From: Gordonibacter pamelaeae
GTDB lineage: Bacteria; Actinomycetota; Coriobacteriia; Coriobacteriales; Eggerthellaceae
DNA length: 64,000 nucleotides
Assembly (NCBI RefSeq): GCF_042665095.1
Contig: NZ_JBHTBV010000002.1
Strand: one strand, 5' to 3'
A program made the position numbers and the translations under genes. This document shows positions 51,509 through 60,761 of this stretch, one piece after another. Under the pieces are notes generated by a model that was not told the origin of the DNA, did no database searches, and worked only from the letters and a program-made list of their open reading frames with translations. Positions within the stretch are counted from its first letter, which is position 1; the number at the start of each line of letters is the position of its first letter.

Positions 51509-52060
51509 TCACGAGGCCACTATATCGGTTCCCAGCTCGGCCCCGTTCAGGGGCTGCGAGGGGTCGTCCAGGCTGAACGTGGCTATCTCGACCGTGATCG
51601 GGTACGTGCCGGCGTCGAGCGTGCGGTTCAGGCGGATGCTCGGGATGGCCTGCCCGGGCGGCACCAGCCCGGATTGGTACAGGACCTCCCCGCCGTCGGA
51701 CAGCTTCACGGTGAACCGCATGTAGCAGGGGTTCCCCTCCGTGTTGATGAGGGGCACCTCCACGGTGTCCGTTCCCGCCTTCATGTCCCAGTCGGAGTAG
51801 GTGGGTATGCGGATCCTCCCCCGCTCTCCCCCGGGGTTGTCGTACCCGGGGATGCTGTACGAGGTGGCCGAGGGGTCGATGCCGTCGCCGTCGCCTTCCG
51901 GCTGCGCCAGGAAGACCGCTGCCGCCACCGCTGCGGCGGCGAGCGCCAGGAAGACGAGGAGGGCCAATACCCGCCTCTTCCTCCACTTTGAATGCCGTTG
52001 GTCTGTGGTAAGGGCGTCGTTCAACTTCGGTTTCGCCTTTCTGGGTCGGAGCGCCGCCAT
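51509..52060 (-). CDS. membrane-anchored surface protein of unknown function
   Basis: A 183-residue protein: basic head of about 30 residues, one helix (VLALLVFLALAAAAVAAAVF), an Asp/Gly linker and an extracytoplasmic beta-rich domain. The domain reads SIPGYDNPGGERGRIRIPTY, GNPCYMRFTVKLSDGG and YPITVEIATFS. No family is named with confidence. Last gene of the LRR surface operon, 45 bases after the preceding one. Confidence 0.65.
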   Translation of the reverse strand: MAALRPRKAKPKLNDALTTDQRHSKWRKRRVLALLVFLALAAAAVAAAVFLAQPEGDGDGIDPSATSYSIPGYDNPGGERGRIRIPTYSDWDMKAGTDTVEVPLINTEGNPCYMRFTVKLSDGGEVLYQSGLVPPGQAIPSIRLNRTLDAGTYPITVEIATFSLDDPSQPLNGAELGTDIVAS

Positions 52061-52105
52061 CCCTCCGCGAACGCGGCGGGATGGCGGGTCGGTCGGGGAA
52101 CGAGC

Positions 52106-52690
52106 CTACGGAATGGGGGTCGTGTTGGAGGCATCGTAGCTGAAGGTGAGCGTGTCGGTGTGCGAGCCGCTCTCGCCGGCGTCGCCGACGCGCTCGGCCG
52201 TGCCCACAGCCGTGTGGTCCGTCTTGGTGAACTTGCCGATGACGGTTTTAGTCTGGCCCACGTTCGTGTCGAACAACTGCTTCGTCACCGCCGCGCCTTC
52301 GTAGGAGATCTTGTAGGCGACCGGGTCGAGGGGCGCCGCAGCCTTCTGGAGCTGGAAGCCGTTGGCGGACTGGAGGCTGAGCTCCACGCCGCCTGTGGGG
52401 AAGTCCGCCTCCGGGATCTGGTCGACCGAGCCGCCGGGGGTCATGTTGCACAGGTTCACCGACGCGTCCACCGTCACGCTCTTGTCGTGGCCGAAGGGGA
52501 TGGCGGTGGGGATCTCGAAGCCCCAGCCGTTGGTGCCGGGCACCTGCTGCGAGGACGAGTACGTCACGTTCGTCGTCCCGGTTTTTTCGTCGACGGCGAA
52601 CGCCGGGACGGCGGAGCCGGCGGCCAGCGCGGCGGCGCAGGCTCCCGCCAGCAGGATCCTGCCCATGTTGCGGTTCGTCTTGATTCTCAT
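52106..52690 (-). CDS. secreted beta-rich protein of unknown function
   Basis: A 194-residue exported protein. The signal peptide (RILLAGACAAALAAGSAVPA, probable cleavage after AFA) leads into a mature domain with VTYSSSQQVPGTNGWGFEIP, SVTVDASVNLCNM and a final strand TDTLTFSYDAS. The overall pattern recalls WxL-like or fimbrial-type beta domains of Gram-positive surface proteins, but no signature was found. AAAGGAAG precedes its ATG. Confidence 0.65.
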   Translation of the reverse strand: MRIKTNRNMGRILLAGACAAALAAGSAVPAFAVDEKTGTTNVTYSSSQQVPGTNGWGFEIPTAIPFGHDKSVTVDASVNLCNMTPGGSVDQIPEADFPTGGVELSLQSANGFQLQKAAAPLDPVAYKISYEGAAVTKQLFDTNVGQTKTVIGKFTKTDHTAVGTAERVGDAGESGSHTDTLTFSYDASNTTPIP

Positions 52691-52777
52691 GCTTCACTTC
52701 CTTTCGCTCGCATGCCCACGGGCATGCACGTTGCTTGCCTCGGGGGCCGGCTCTTCGCCGGACCCCTGCCTATGCGT

Positions 52778-53413
52778 TCACGCGCTTTCGCGCGGTTGAA
52801 CCTTCGCCTTGCCGCCCGCGTCGCTGCGGGACGCGCATCGCGCGGCGCCGTAGGCACAGAGGGCCGCCAGCGCCAGCGCGCCGGCGCCGACCCAGGGGAG
52901 GTCGCCCGTCCGCGCCAGGCCGCCCCGGGGCCCTGCGGCCCCGGCGGAGCCGCCGGCGGGGGCCGCAGGGCCGAACACGACCTCCAGCTCGACCCGGGCG
53001 TCCTCCGCCGCCAGCGTCAGCACGCCGTCGGCGCCGAGCCTGCCCGCGGCGTCCTCTCCCCCGACGGACACGGACTCGACGGAGACCCCCTCGTCGGGCT
53101 CCAGGCGGAAGTCGAGCACCTGGCCGCGGGCGACCTCGATCTCGGCCGTCCCGTCGCGCACGACGACGCCCGGAGCCGCCTGGTGCGGGCTCGCCCGCGC
53201 CAGGCGCACCCCGACCAGCTCTATCTGGCCGCTCCCGCTCGCCGAGATCGCGAAGGGCCAGGACCAGGGCTCGTACTCGACGACCGCGCTTCCCGACCGG
53301 TCGGCCGCCCACGCCGAAGGGGGCGGCGTCCCCGGCGCGCAGGCCATCGCGAGCACGGCGAGGGCCGCGATGGCTGCGATGGCCGCGCGGAGGCGGCGCG
53401 GCGCGCGCGTCAT
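52778..53413 (-). CDS. cell-wall-anchored protein with LAxTG sorting signal
   Basis: A 211-residue exported protein. The signal peptide (AAIAAIAALAVLAMACAPG) has a Cys that could be a lipobox, and the mature domain is beta-rich (RDGTAEIEVARGQVLDFRLE). At the C terminus LARTG precedes a hydrophobic helix (WVGAGALALAALCAYGA) and a basic tail. This is a sorting signal of the LAxTG class used by class E sortases in actinobacteria. The gene overlaps the LRR protein gene by four bases. No sortase lies in the window. Confidence 0.72.
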   Translation of the reverse strand: MTRAPRRLRAAIAAIAALAVLAMACAPGTPPPSAWAADRSGSAVVEYEPWSWPFAISASGSGQIELVGVRLARASPHQAAPGVVVRDGTAEIEVARGQVLDFRLEPDEGVSVESVSVGGEDAAGRLGADGVLTLAAEDARVELEVVFGPAAPAGGSAGAAGPRGGLARTGDLPWVGAGALALAALCAYGAARCASRSDAGGKAKVQPRESA

Positions 53414-56400
53414 GGGGCCACCCCCGTCTGGACGGCGTCGACGCGAAACGTCATCGTCCCCGCGTAGCGGACGTTGGCCATAAAGGAGCTGGCGGGATCG
53501 ACGCTTTTAAGCGAGAACGACCCTTTGCTCCGGGCGTCGTCGTGCGGGTCGATCACCATGAGCGGATCGGGCACGGCCCCGGAGCCGAGGATGCCGTTGG
53601 GGCCGGGGTCGTACAGGCTCCCGTCGGCCATGAGCACGTCGATCTCCTTGGCGTCGCCGCCGTCCCCCGAGAGCGCGAGCAGGGGCGCGCCGGCGCCCGG
53701 CCGCACCACCGACACCTTGTACGACGTACCGGAGGGCCAGGTCGCGCCGGGGCCCTCCTCCTTGGCGGAGACGACGACCGCATGGTTGTCCGCATCCGCT
53801 GCGGGATCGGTCGGCTTCGAGTAGAGATAGCCTCCGTGGGGCTCCAGGGAGATGTGCTGCGGGATCGAGAGGAAGCCGAGCAGCGCGGGATCGTCCGCGC
53901 CGTAGTCCACGGCCTTCCACTGCGCGTAGAGCACGAGGGTGGCCTCGTGTGCGGGCGCGGGGCTCGGCGTCGCGATCGAGGCGCCCGGCGAGAAGAAGTT
54001 CGAACCCTCCATGCGATCGCCTTCTGCGAGGTCCGGGGACGTCGCCCAGCCGTCGAACACGTAGGCCCCCATCTTGAACCCGTTCTCGGGAAGCGGGGCG
54101 GACTCGCCGTAGACCAGCCCCGTCATGTTCGCCGTCGACCCCGACACCCACCTGTCGTTGCGCACGATCGTGCCCGAGCCGTCGTCTTTGCCGAGCTCGG
54201 GGCTCTTCGCCACCATCTCCTCCCAGTTGTCGTCGAACGACACGCTGTAGGAGTTCGCGATCCATCGGTTGTAGAACTTGGGTTTCTGTCCGTCGACCGC
54301 CGGAATGATCTCCGGGTCCACCGGCTGGCCCGTGTCGCCCGGCCCGGAGCCGTCCCTCCATCCGGCGTTATAGCGAGGTTCGTAGGCGCCCGGGAACGTG
54401 CGGTATCCGGGCTTCTCCAAGCCGAAGTTCCCCAAGCCGTGCATGTTCTCTACGGGGAAGAAGTCCTCCCCCACCCACTGAGTGTGGGTGTCGGGCGTTC
54501 CCGAGAATTCCTCGTTGTCGTAGTAATAGAATTCGAACGGGATGCCCTTCTTCACCGATCCCTGCGTCACGGTGCCGTGCGAGAGCGCTCTTTCGCCCCC
54601 CTCCCTCCACACCTGGTAGCCGTACGTGAACGTGGCGCTCGGGGTCGTGACGAGGCCCCTGTCGTACGTGGCCCTGTCGTCCTCCGGCCACGTTTCGCTA
54701 TTTTCAGGCGTGAGGTGATCGAAGCCGCCAGCAGTGTTCGGCACGTTCAGGGACACCGAGTCCACCCTCCCGTGGACCACTCCCAGCCCGTGGAGGGCCT
54801 CGAGGATTATGTCGGCCTTGCCCGGGCCGCCCTTGATCGAGTCGCCCCAGACGGCGGGCGTCTTGACCGTCTGGTCCGCCAGGATGTCCGACCCGACCTT
54901 GCCCGGCTCGTCCAGGCTCTTGTTCCTCGGCAGCTCCAGGTTCGTCATGTGGTTGCCCGCGAAGGCCCGATCCCCGACGGATCCAAGGGTGTCGGGCAGC
55001 GTGACGCCCTTGAGCCCGGCGTTCTCGAAGGCGGACGCGCCGATCGAGAGGACTCTTCGGCGGTCGAACGGGAGGAAGCCGAGGGCGGTGTTGTCGGGGC
55101 CGGGGAACGCGCCGAGGTTGGTGTCCATGAACGCCCGGTTCCCGATGTTGACGCTGAACGTCGTCACCCCGCTGGTCGGCTCGGGGATGTCGATGAAGGA
55201 GAGGGCCGTGCAGCCCTTGAACGCGGAGTCACCTATCGTCAGGGTGACGCGACTCTGGCTCCCGAAGACGCCGTTGCCAACATGAACCGCGCGCAGCGAG
55301 GTGCATCCCTCGAAAGCCGATGCGCCTATCGCGATACTGTTCGGTTCAGAGTCGGCTAAGGGCGCGTCTTTGAAGTCGATCTCCTCGATGCCTGTGCATC
55401 CGCGGAATGCCTGACTCCCTATGTGAGAGATCTTTTTTTCTCCGGTAGGAAACTGGACGCTTTTCAGATGGCTTACCCCATCGAACATCCGATCCGGGAC
55501 AAGCAACCAATGCGGGGACAAGACCACTTCCTCCACCATCTCGTTGCCTGCGATGATGCCGTTTCCGGGATAGCCGCTCCAATCTCCTTCGAAAGAGATC
55601 CTCCTCGAAAGATTGTTATTCGCGAAGGCGAACTCGCCCAGCATCGAGAAGCTCTTGCCGGTTATCGGATCGTTCGCTATCTGATTGTTCTTGAACGCAC
55701 TTGCCCCCACGGACAGCAACCCTGTTGCCTGGAACTCGACGGATGTAAGACTGTTCTTGCTGTCGTCATCTCCGCCGAAAGCAAAGGACCCGAAGGACGT
55801 GATCTGAGAGGGGAACACGATTTTGCCTGTCAGGCTGTTATTGCGAAACGCGTATTTGGGGATCGACGTCAGGGCGATGTCCGAAGGGATCGAGAGTCTG
55901 GTGAGCTTGCAGCCGTCGAACACTGATTCTCCGAGAACTTCAAGCGACTTCGGAAGAGTCAGCGGCCCCGTGATACCCGTGCATCCCGCAAAGGCATAGC
56001 TCACGATCTTCACGATATTGGGGGGAAGCACTACGCTCGTTACGCCCGAAGAGTCCTGGAAAGCCTGCGTTTCAATCTTCTCAAGGCTTGTGCAACCGGA
56101 GAAATTGATCACCCCAGACAAGCCCGAACCCTGAAAAGCCCTGTTGCCAATGCGCTCCAGGTTGGTCGCGGAGGAGAAGTCGATGCCGCACTTCAGATTT
56201 TGGTACGTGTAACCTACTTCAACTCCCGAGGAATTCCTCGCTCCTTCGAGCGCGACGACCTTCTTGTTGTTCACGGGGTTCCTAGCCGGCACGTGTACGG
56301 TTCCCGACGTGATCACCTTGTCGTTGTATCCGACTATCTTGCAGGTGTTGGTATCGCCGATATCCGCGTATTTCCAACTGAACCCGGCAGGGTCGGTACC

Positions 56401-56886
56401 CGCCCGGGGCGCAGCCGACAGGGGCCCCTCTTCAGCCGTTGCGGGAACGGGTACCGCCTCCGCAGCGCCAAGGCCGCTCTGGACGGCGCAGGGATCCTCC
56501 GGAGTTCCCAAGCCGGGGACCTCGAGGTCATTCTGCGCGTCCCCTCCGGGGACCGGGTCGCCCTCCGCATCTGAATCCCCGTCGGGCAGGGGGGCCGCTT
56601 CGGGCCCGTCCTCAGGGTCTTCCTGCGCTCCTGCATCGAAGGCGGGCTCGGGGGCGGGCCCTTCCTTGGTAGGATTCCCCGCGGCCAGCACGCAGGGAAC
56701 GGTCTCCGTGGCTTCTGGCGCGCCCGTGCCTTCCGGCGCATCCTCTCCGAACGCGCCCGAGGCCGTCGGCATCGCCCCCACCAGCAGGAGCGCCGCGCAC
56801 ATCACGCCGACGCACGCCCTCGCGCTACTTCTCACGCGCCCGATCTTGCGCTTGGCGCCGCTTTTCTCAACCTTTGCCTTCTTCAT
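53410..56886 (-). CDS. BspA-like leucine-rich-repeat surface protein
   Basis: A 1158-residue exported protein. The signal sequence (ACVGVMCAALLLVGAMPTAS) is followed by a Pro/Glu/Asp-rich linker of about 110 residues. At about residues 200-700 lie BspA-type (LRR_5) repeats. Typical units are LERIGNRAFQGSGLSGVINF, VSYAFAGCTG, IGNRAFMDTNLG and SVGDRAFAGNHMTNLELP. The C-terminal part includes a repeat of the InlB B-repeat type (VFDGWATSPDLAEGDRM, YAQWKAVDYGADDPAL). No own anchor motif is visible at the C terminus. BspA-type proteins bind host proteins or other bacteria. The start at 56886 follows GAGAGG. It heads the surface operon. Confidence 0.9.
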   Translation of the reverse strand: MKKAKVEKSGAKRKIGRVRSSARACVGVMCAALLLVGAMPTASGAFGEDAPEGTGAPEATETVPCVLAAGNPTKEGPAPEPAFDAGAQEDPEDGPEAAPLPDGDSDAEGDPVPGGDAQNDLEVPGLGTPEDPCAVQSGLGAAEAVPVPATAEEGPLSAAPRAGTDPAGFSWKYADIGDTNTCKIVGYNDKVITSGTVHVPARNPVNNKKVVALEGARNSSGVEVGYTYQNLKCGIDFSSATNLERIGNRAFQGSGLSGVINFSGCTSLEKIETQAFQDSSGVTSVVLPPNIVKIVSYAFAGCTGITGPLTLPKSLEVLGESVFDGCKLTRLSIPSDIALTSIPKYAFRNNSLTGKIVFPSQITSFGSFAFGGDDDSKNSLTSVEFQATGLLSVGASAFKNNQIANDPITGKSFSMLGEFAFANNNLSRRISFEGDWSGYPGNGIIAGNEMVEEVVLSPHWLLVPDRMFDGVSHLKSVQFPTGEKKISHIGSQAFRGCTGIEEIDFKDAPLADSEPNSIAIGASAFEGCTSLRAVHVGNGVFGSQSRVTLTIGDSAFKGCTALSFIDIPEPTSGVTTFSVNIGNRAFMDTNLGAFPGPDNTALGFLPFDRRRVLSIGASAFENAGLKGVTLPDTLGSVGDRAFAGNHMTNLELPRNKSLDEPGKVGSDILADQTVKTPAVWGDSIKGGPGKADIILEALHGLGVVHGRVDSVSLNVPNTAGGFDHLTPENSETWPEDDRATYDRGLVTTPSATFTYGYQVWREGGERALSHGTVTQGSVKKGIPFEFYYYDNEEFSGTPDTHTQWVGEDFFPVENMHGLGNFGLEKPGYRTFPGAYEPRYNAGWRDGSGPGDTGQPVDPEIIPAVDGQKPKFYNRWIANSYSVSFDDNWEEMVAKSPELGKDDGSGTIVRNDRWVSGSTANMTGLVYGESAPLPENGFKMGAYVFDGWATSPDLAEGDRMEGSNFFSPGASIATPSPAPAHEATLVLYAQWKAVDYGADDPALLGFLSIPQHISLEPHGGYLYSKPTDPAADADNHAVVVSAKEEGPGATWPSGTSYKVSVVRPGAGAPLLALSGDGGDAKEIDVLMADGSLYDPGPNGILGSGAVPDPLMVIDPHDDARSKGSFSLKSVDPASSFMANVRYAGTMTFRVDAVQTGVAP

Positions 56887-56973
56887 GAAAGAACCTCTCG
56901 ACGCCCACTTCATCCGCGCGCTCCGGGCGCTTTCCGCCCCCTGCTCCCTTCCGGCCCCCTCGGGGCTTCGGTA

Positions 56974-58424
56974 TCAGCCCGATTCGCAGGGGGGGGAGCC
57001 CCCTCCGCGCTCAGACCCCCCCCCAAGCAGCGCCTCGAACGAGGCTCTGTCCAGCGGCGGCGCGTACAGGTACCCTTGCGCGCGATCGACCCCCGCCTCT
57101 TTCAGGAACAGGGCCTGCTCCTCGGTCTCGACGCCCTCGACGACGACGGCCAGGCCCAGGTCGTGGGCGAGCCGCACGAGGGATTTGACTACCATCCCAT
57201 CGCGCTCCGACATTTGCGAGCGGAGGAAGGACTTGTCGATCTTTATGACGTCCACGGGGGAGCCGGCCAGGTCCTCGAGCGACGTGGCGCCCGCGCCGAA
57301 GTCGTCGACCGCGATGGAGAACCCGGCGTCGCGGAGCCGGGAGAGCGCCGCCTTGAGCTGCGCCGGGTCGGAGCTCCACGCCTCCTCGGAAACCTCGAGG
57401 CAGATCAGGCTGGACGGGAGGCGGTACGCGTCGAGCAGGGCCGTCATCCTGTCCGGCAGCCCGGGGGCCCGCAGTGATGAGCGGGACAGGTTGACCGAGA
57501 CGGGAACCGTCCCGAGCCCCCGGTCGACCCAGCCCTTGAGGTGGACGAGCGCGCGCACGACCATGTGCATGTCGAGCTCGGCGGCGAACCCCGCCTCCTC
57601 GAGCACGGGGACGAAGCGGGAGGGGTCCGTGCGGCCACCCTCCGCATGCTTCCAGCGCGCGAGGACCTCGACCCCCGCCACGCTGCCGCCGGGATACGAG
57701 ACGATGGGCTGGAACCGGGGGCCTATCAGGCCGTCTCGCAACGCGGGCGCGAACTCGCGGACGACGTCCTGGAAGAAGAGGGCCTCTTCGCGCAGCCCAC
57801 GGTGGTAGGTCAGCGTCCGGCGCTCGCCCGCGCCGCGCTTCGCGGCGCGGAGGGCGAGGAGCGCGTTGTCGAGCATGTCGGCGGGGCGGGGGGCGACGTC
57901 CCCGATCTCGTACACGCCCGACCGGACGCTGCAGAATGCGCCCTCGGGGCGGTGCGAGAAACGGGTGAGGAACACGGCCTCGTCCAGCAACGGTCGGGGC
58001 ACAAGCAGGGCGAACCGGTCCGCGTGGAGGCGCGCGCCGGCGCTCTCCGGGGAGAGCACGCGCGAGATGGCGCTGCCAAGGTCGATGAGCAGGGCGTCGC
58101 CGGCCGCATGCCCGAAGCGGGCGTTGTAGGCGCAGAAGCGGTCCACGTCGACGCACGCGAGGGCGTACGGGACCGAGGGGTGCGCCGCGACGAGAGCCCC
58201 TACATGCGCGAGGAATCCGTTGCGCGTCTCGAGCCCGGTGAGGCTATCGCGCTCGGGGCAGAGGGTTGTGAGGGGCGCTGCGGACCCCCCCCCCGCTTCC
58301 GGAAGGCCGGGGGCCGGACGGGTCAGAGACTAGGCGTTCAGGCTTCGGGAGGAAGCCCCCCCGACGGGGAGGCCGGAGCCGGGGAGGCGGCGGCCTCGCG
58401 GGCTTTCGAGAGCATCCGGGCCAT
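56974..58424 (-). CDS. GGDEF-EAL cyclic-di-GMP protein with frameshifts in poly-G tracts
   Basis: The open frame 56974-58329 has an N-terminal GGDEF-like domain (RDSLTGLETRNGF, CVDVDRFCAYNARFGHAAGD) in which GGDEF reads HADRF, so cyclase activity is unlikely. An EAL domain follows with the expected residues (EVLARWKH, VSVNLSRSSL, CLEVSEEAW, VDDFGAGATSL, VIKIDKSFL, VVEGVETEEQ), a likely active phosphodiesterase. No start lies in this frame before 58146. The plausible start with a ribosome site (GGGAGG) is the ATG at 58424, whose frame stops at 58338. Removing one G from each of the G7 (58356-58362) and G10 (58285-58294) runs joins the frames. Two more runs (G9, C8) lie near the stop. Confidence 0.72.
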
Positions 58425-58477
58425 GCCTTCCTCCCTTCTCGTTCGGCGAAGGGGCGTTTCCGCCCCCCGCGCCGTCG

Positions 58478-58508
58478 CCGGTCAAATCATTCGGGCAATT
58501 ATGACCGG
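58478..58508. promoter_or_regulatory. dyad upstream of the GGDEF-EAL gene
   Basis: CCGGTCA-N17-TGACCGG lies about 55 to 85 bases upstream of the ATG at 58424. A GGGGCG/CGCCCC hairpin is nearby (58451-58466). It may be an operator; nothing else supports it. Confidence 0.3.
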
Positions 58509-58627
58509 GCGGCTTCGATCCGTCAACCCCGGGAGGGGCGAACGCACCTGTTTATAGGGGAAACCCCTCGAGGGCGGAGACGGCGCGATCACGACCTGCG
58601 CTTTCAGGGGCGAGAGGATCCGCCCCG

Positions 58628-59054
58628 TGTTCGGTCCGGCGCCGCTTCAAGGCCCTGCCGCACGTCCTCGTCGCCGACGCGGGATACGGCAGCGAGGAGA
58701 ACTACGCCTACCTGGAGCGCAACGACGTGAGGGCCTTCGTGAAGTACAACCTGTTCCACAAGGAGCAGAAGCGCGCCTTCAAGAAGGACCCGACGCAGCC
58801 GAAGAACTGGGCCTTCGACGAGCTGGCCGACGAGTGGACGTGCGGGGGTCGTCCTTAGACGCAGGAGGGCGACCGACGTCGAGACGGTCTTCGGCGATAT
58901 CAAGAGCAACTGGGGCTTCAAGCGCTTCACCCTGCGAGGACTGGAGAAGGCGTCGCTCGAATGGGGGCTCGCAGCCCTCGGACACAACATGAGGAAGCTC
59001 CACGAGGCGGTGAGCGGGGGGAACGCTGCCAAGCAGGCGATGGCGCGGGCGTAG
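58628..59054 (+). pseudogene. IS1182-like transposase remnant
   Basis: Two frames together give the C-terminal part of a DDE transposase. The first reads LVADAGYGSEENYAYLE (the second catalytic Asp), then FVKYNLFHKEQKRAF, and stops at TCGGRP. The second reads DVETVFGDIKSNWGFKRFTL (the catalytic Glu), then ALGHNMRKLHEAV, up to the stop at 59052-59054. The N-terminal half with the first Asp is gone and a middle segment is deleted or frameshifted. The family call rests on the VFGDIKSNxGFxRFxLRG pattern. It cannot be active. Confidence 0.82.
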
Positions 59055-59075
59055 GGTCCCATCCTTTCTTTCGTC

Positions 59076-59146
59076 CTCCCATGAAAAGAGCCGAAACCCA
59101 CTCAGGCTTCGGCTCTTTTCATGGGAGGGGCTTTTGATACAGCGTT
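59076..59146. repeat. IS-end remnant with a 20-base perfect inverted repeat
   Basis: CTCCCATGAAAAGAGCCGAA at 59076-59095 pairs perfectly with 59108-59127 around a 12-base loop, giving a strong hairpin that can also act as a terminator. GGCTTTTGATACAGCG follows (about 59129-59144) and looks like an outer IS terminus. Confidence 0.6.
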
Positions 59147-59263
59147 CTGCCTGAGAAACGGGGATAAGACAGGGGCAAGGGGCCGTATATGAAGTCCCAA
59201 TACGCAAACGCGCCAGAGGATCGCCCCGTGGGGTAAGGGCTCTGCCCTTGCCCCACGAACCTG

Positions 59264-59971
59264 TCAGAAGCGATGAGCCGAAACTTTTGACACAGCCCCC
59301 TCTGATTCTCGCAAGGCACGAGCTACGCGCAGCACTGCATAGACACCGAACACGACCGTGTAGGCCGCTACGCTCTGCACGGCTGCGGTACCACCGCCGA
59401 GAGCACTCGGCAGTAGCATGGCCAGCACGTGCGCGTATGTCAGGCTGAAGAACACGTAAGCCCACTTCTGCACCTTGACCCATGCCTGTTTGCTCATACG
59501 CACCTTCACAGAGCCGAACGACGTGACACCCAGCACGATCAATAACACGGTGATAGCCGCCGCCACCGCCAGCCCGACGGCCACGAACGGATTGATGATG
59601 CCCGCCTCCAGCACGAGCGGCACATACGACAGGCAGTACACGACGATATGCCCGCACACCAAGATACATGCGATGATGGAAAGCTCGGCGCGGATGGCCA
59701 TAAGATGCTTGCGCGGCCTCCCATCGCGCGGAAATGCGCCAATAAACATCACCACCGCGAACAGCGCAACCGCAAGGAAACCCTTTTGCAGCAGCAGGAA
59801 CAGCGTGCTGCGAACCGGAACCGGCAACGGCAGCCAGCCCTGCAGCCCTGAAACGTAGAGCGCCATCAACACAGTCGCCGCCACGTACCACGCCGCCGGC
59901 GCCTTCTTGATAGCCGGCTTCATCAGGAACACCGCCACCACCGTGCATGCGAACACGATCAGAAACGTCAT
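59264..59971 (-). CDS. cytochrome b561/ferric-reductase-like membrane subunit with IS-altered C terminus
   Basis: A 235-residue membrane protein with about seven helices. The layout resembles MsrQ/YedZ-type haem proteins. The basic loop is FPRDGRPRKHLMAIRAELSI, with haem-ligand candidates in VCGHIVVYCLSYVP and LTYAHVLAMLLP. It would link menaquinone to the molybdoenzyme. The last eleven residues (GAVSKVSAHRF) are encoded by the IS terminus, so the original C terminus has been replaced. It starts four bases after the TorD-like gene. Confidence 0.75.
   Translation of the reverse strand: MTFLIVFACTVVAVFLMKPAIKKAPAAWYVAATVLMALYVSGLQGWLPLPVPVRSTLFLLLQKGFLAVALFAVVMFIGAFPRDGRPRKHLMAIRAELSIIACILVCGHIVVYCLSYVPLVLEAGIINPFVAVGLAVAAAITVLLIVLGVTSFGSVKVRMSKQAWVKVQKWAYVFFSLTYAHVLAMLLPSALGGGTAAVQSVAAYTVVFGVYAVLRVARALRESEGAVSKVSAHRF
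59284..59300. mobile_element. terminal sequence of an insertion element
   Basis: CTTTTGACACAGCCCCC is the complement of GGGGGCTGTGTCAAAAG, a typical outer end of IS4/IS1182-type elements. It lies inside the 3' end of the following membrane protein gene. Between it and 59146 is about 140 bases of IS-derived or unassigned sequence with a GTGGGG/CCCCAC hairpin. Confidence 0.6.
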
Positions 59972-59975
59972 GCAA

Positions 59976-60701
59976 TCACCCCTTGCAGGACGCAGGGCTC
60001 ACAATTCCAATATCGGCTCCCGTTTCGGTCGCCAGTTCGCCTAAATAGCGCGCACCCAAACGGGCAAAGGCACGATATTCTTCCAAATGGCTGAAAACCG
60101 CCACTTTTTGCATAAAAGCAGGAAGCCACTTCAAAGCATGATCGTTGGCAAACGAGCACAGACGGTCGCGCCATTCCCTCTCGGCGTCGCCGTTTCCAAC
60201 CCGAAGCGCCTCGCCGATACACGCGTGCAAATACGCTAGGAACTCCAACTCGTGGAACACGCTGTCGACGGGCTCTCGACGCAGGTCGACGGTGGCCACG
60301 CCCGCTGCTGCCATGCAACGCTCGACGTCCATCGAAATGCGGGTTCGGAACAGCGACGGAGCCCCTTGGGCGCCCACCATACGATGCAAAAAAGGACTCT
60401 CGTAGGGCCAAATCGGCACATCGACGCCAGGCGCCAGGAAAAGGCGGCTATACTCGCGCCGCAGCAACCCTTCGTCGGTTTCGGCGAAAGCCGCAGCACA
60501 GCGGCTTGACAAGTGCACATCGCCCGCCGATTCCCCGCCGCACGCATCGACGATGCTCGCACGCCAATCATCGAGAAATGCCCCATTGGAAAGCGCTTGG
60601 GCGAGCTTGCCGTCCGGAAAGGAGAAACCAGTCGCCAGAAGCGATGCGAGGTCGGACAACCCCACAGCCCGATGAAGCCTCCAATCGATGCCTTCACCCA
60701 T
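59976..60701 (-). CDS. TorD-family molybdoenzyme chaperone
   Basis: A 241-residue helical cytoplasmic chaperone. The family core EPVDSVFHELEFLAYLHACI is preceded by FLAPGVDVPIWPYESPFLHR, the usual Tyr-Glu-Ser segment of TorD/DmsD/NarJ proteins. The start at 60701 (MGEGIDW) is chosen because GGAG lies eight bases upstream; a GTG at 60710 is the alternative. It lies between the ferredoxin-like gene and the cytochrome-like gene. Confidence 0.85.
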   Translation of the reverse strand: MGEGIDWRLHRAVGLSDLASLLATGFSFPDGKLAQALSNGAFLDDWRASIVDACGGESAGDVHLSSRCAAAFAETDEGLLRREYSRLFLAPGVDVPIWPYESPFLHRMVGAQGAPSLFRTRISMDVERCMAAAGVATVDLRREPVDSVFHELEFLAYLHACIGEALRVGNGDAEREWRDRLCSFANDHALKWLPAFMQKVAVFSHLEEYRAFARLGARYLGELATETGADIGIVSPASCKG

Positions 60702-60761
60702 ATGAACCACTCCATCTATCGGGGAGCCGTCGCGCGCAGCAGGATGCGACGGCTCAAAAGA

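Noticed and set aside
59119..59319. Small minus-strand frame of 66 codons within the IS remains
   Set aside because: It spans the IS termini and hairpin, has no family match and overlaps the cytochrome-like gene end.
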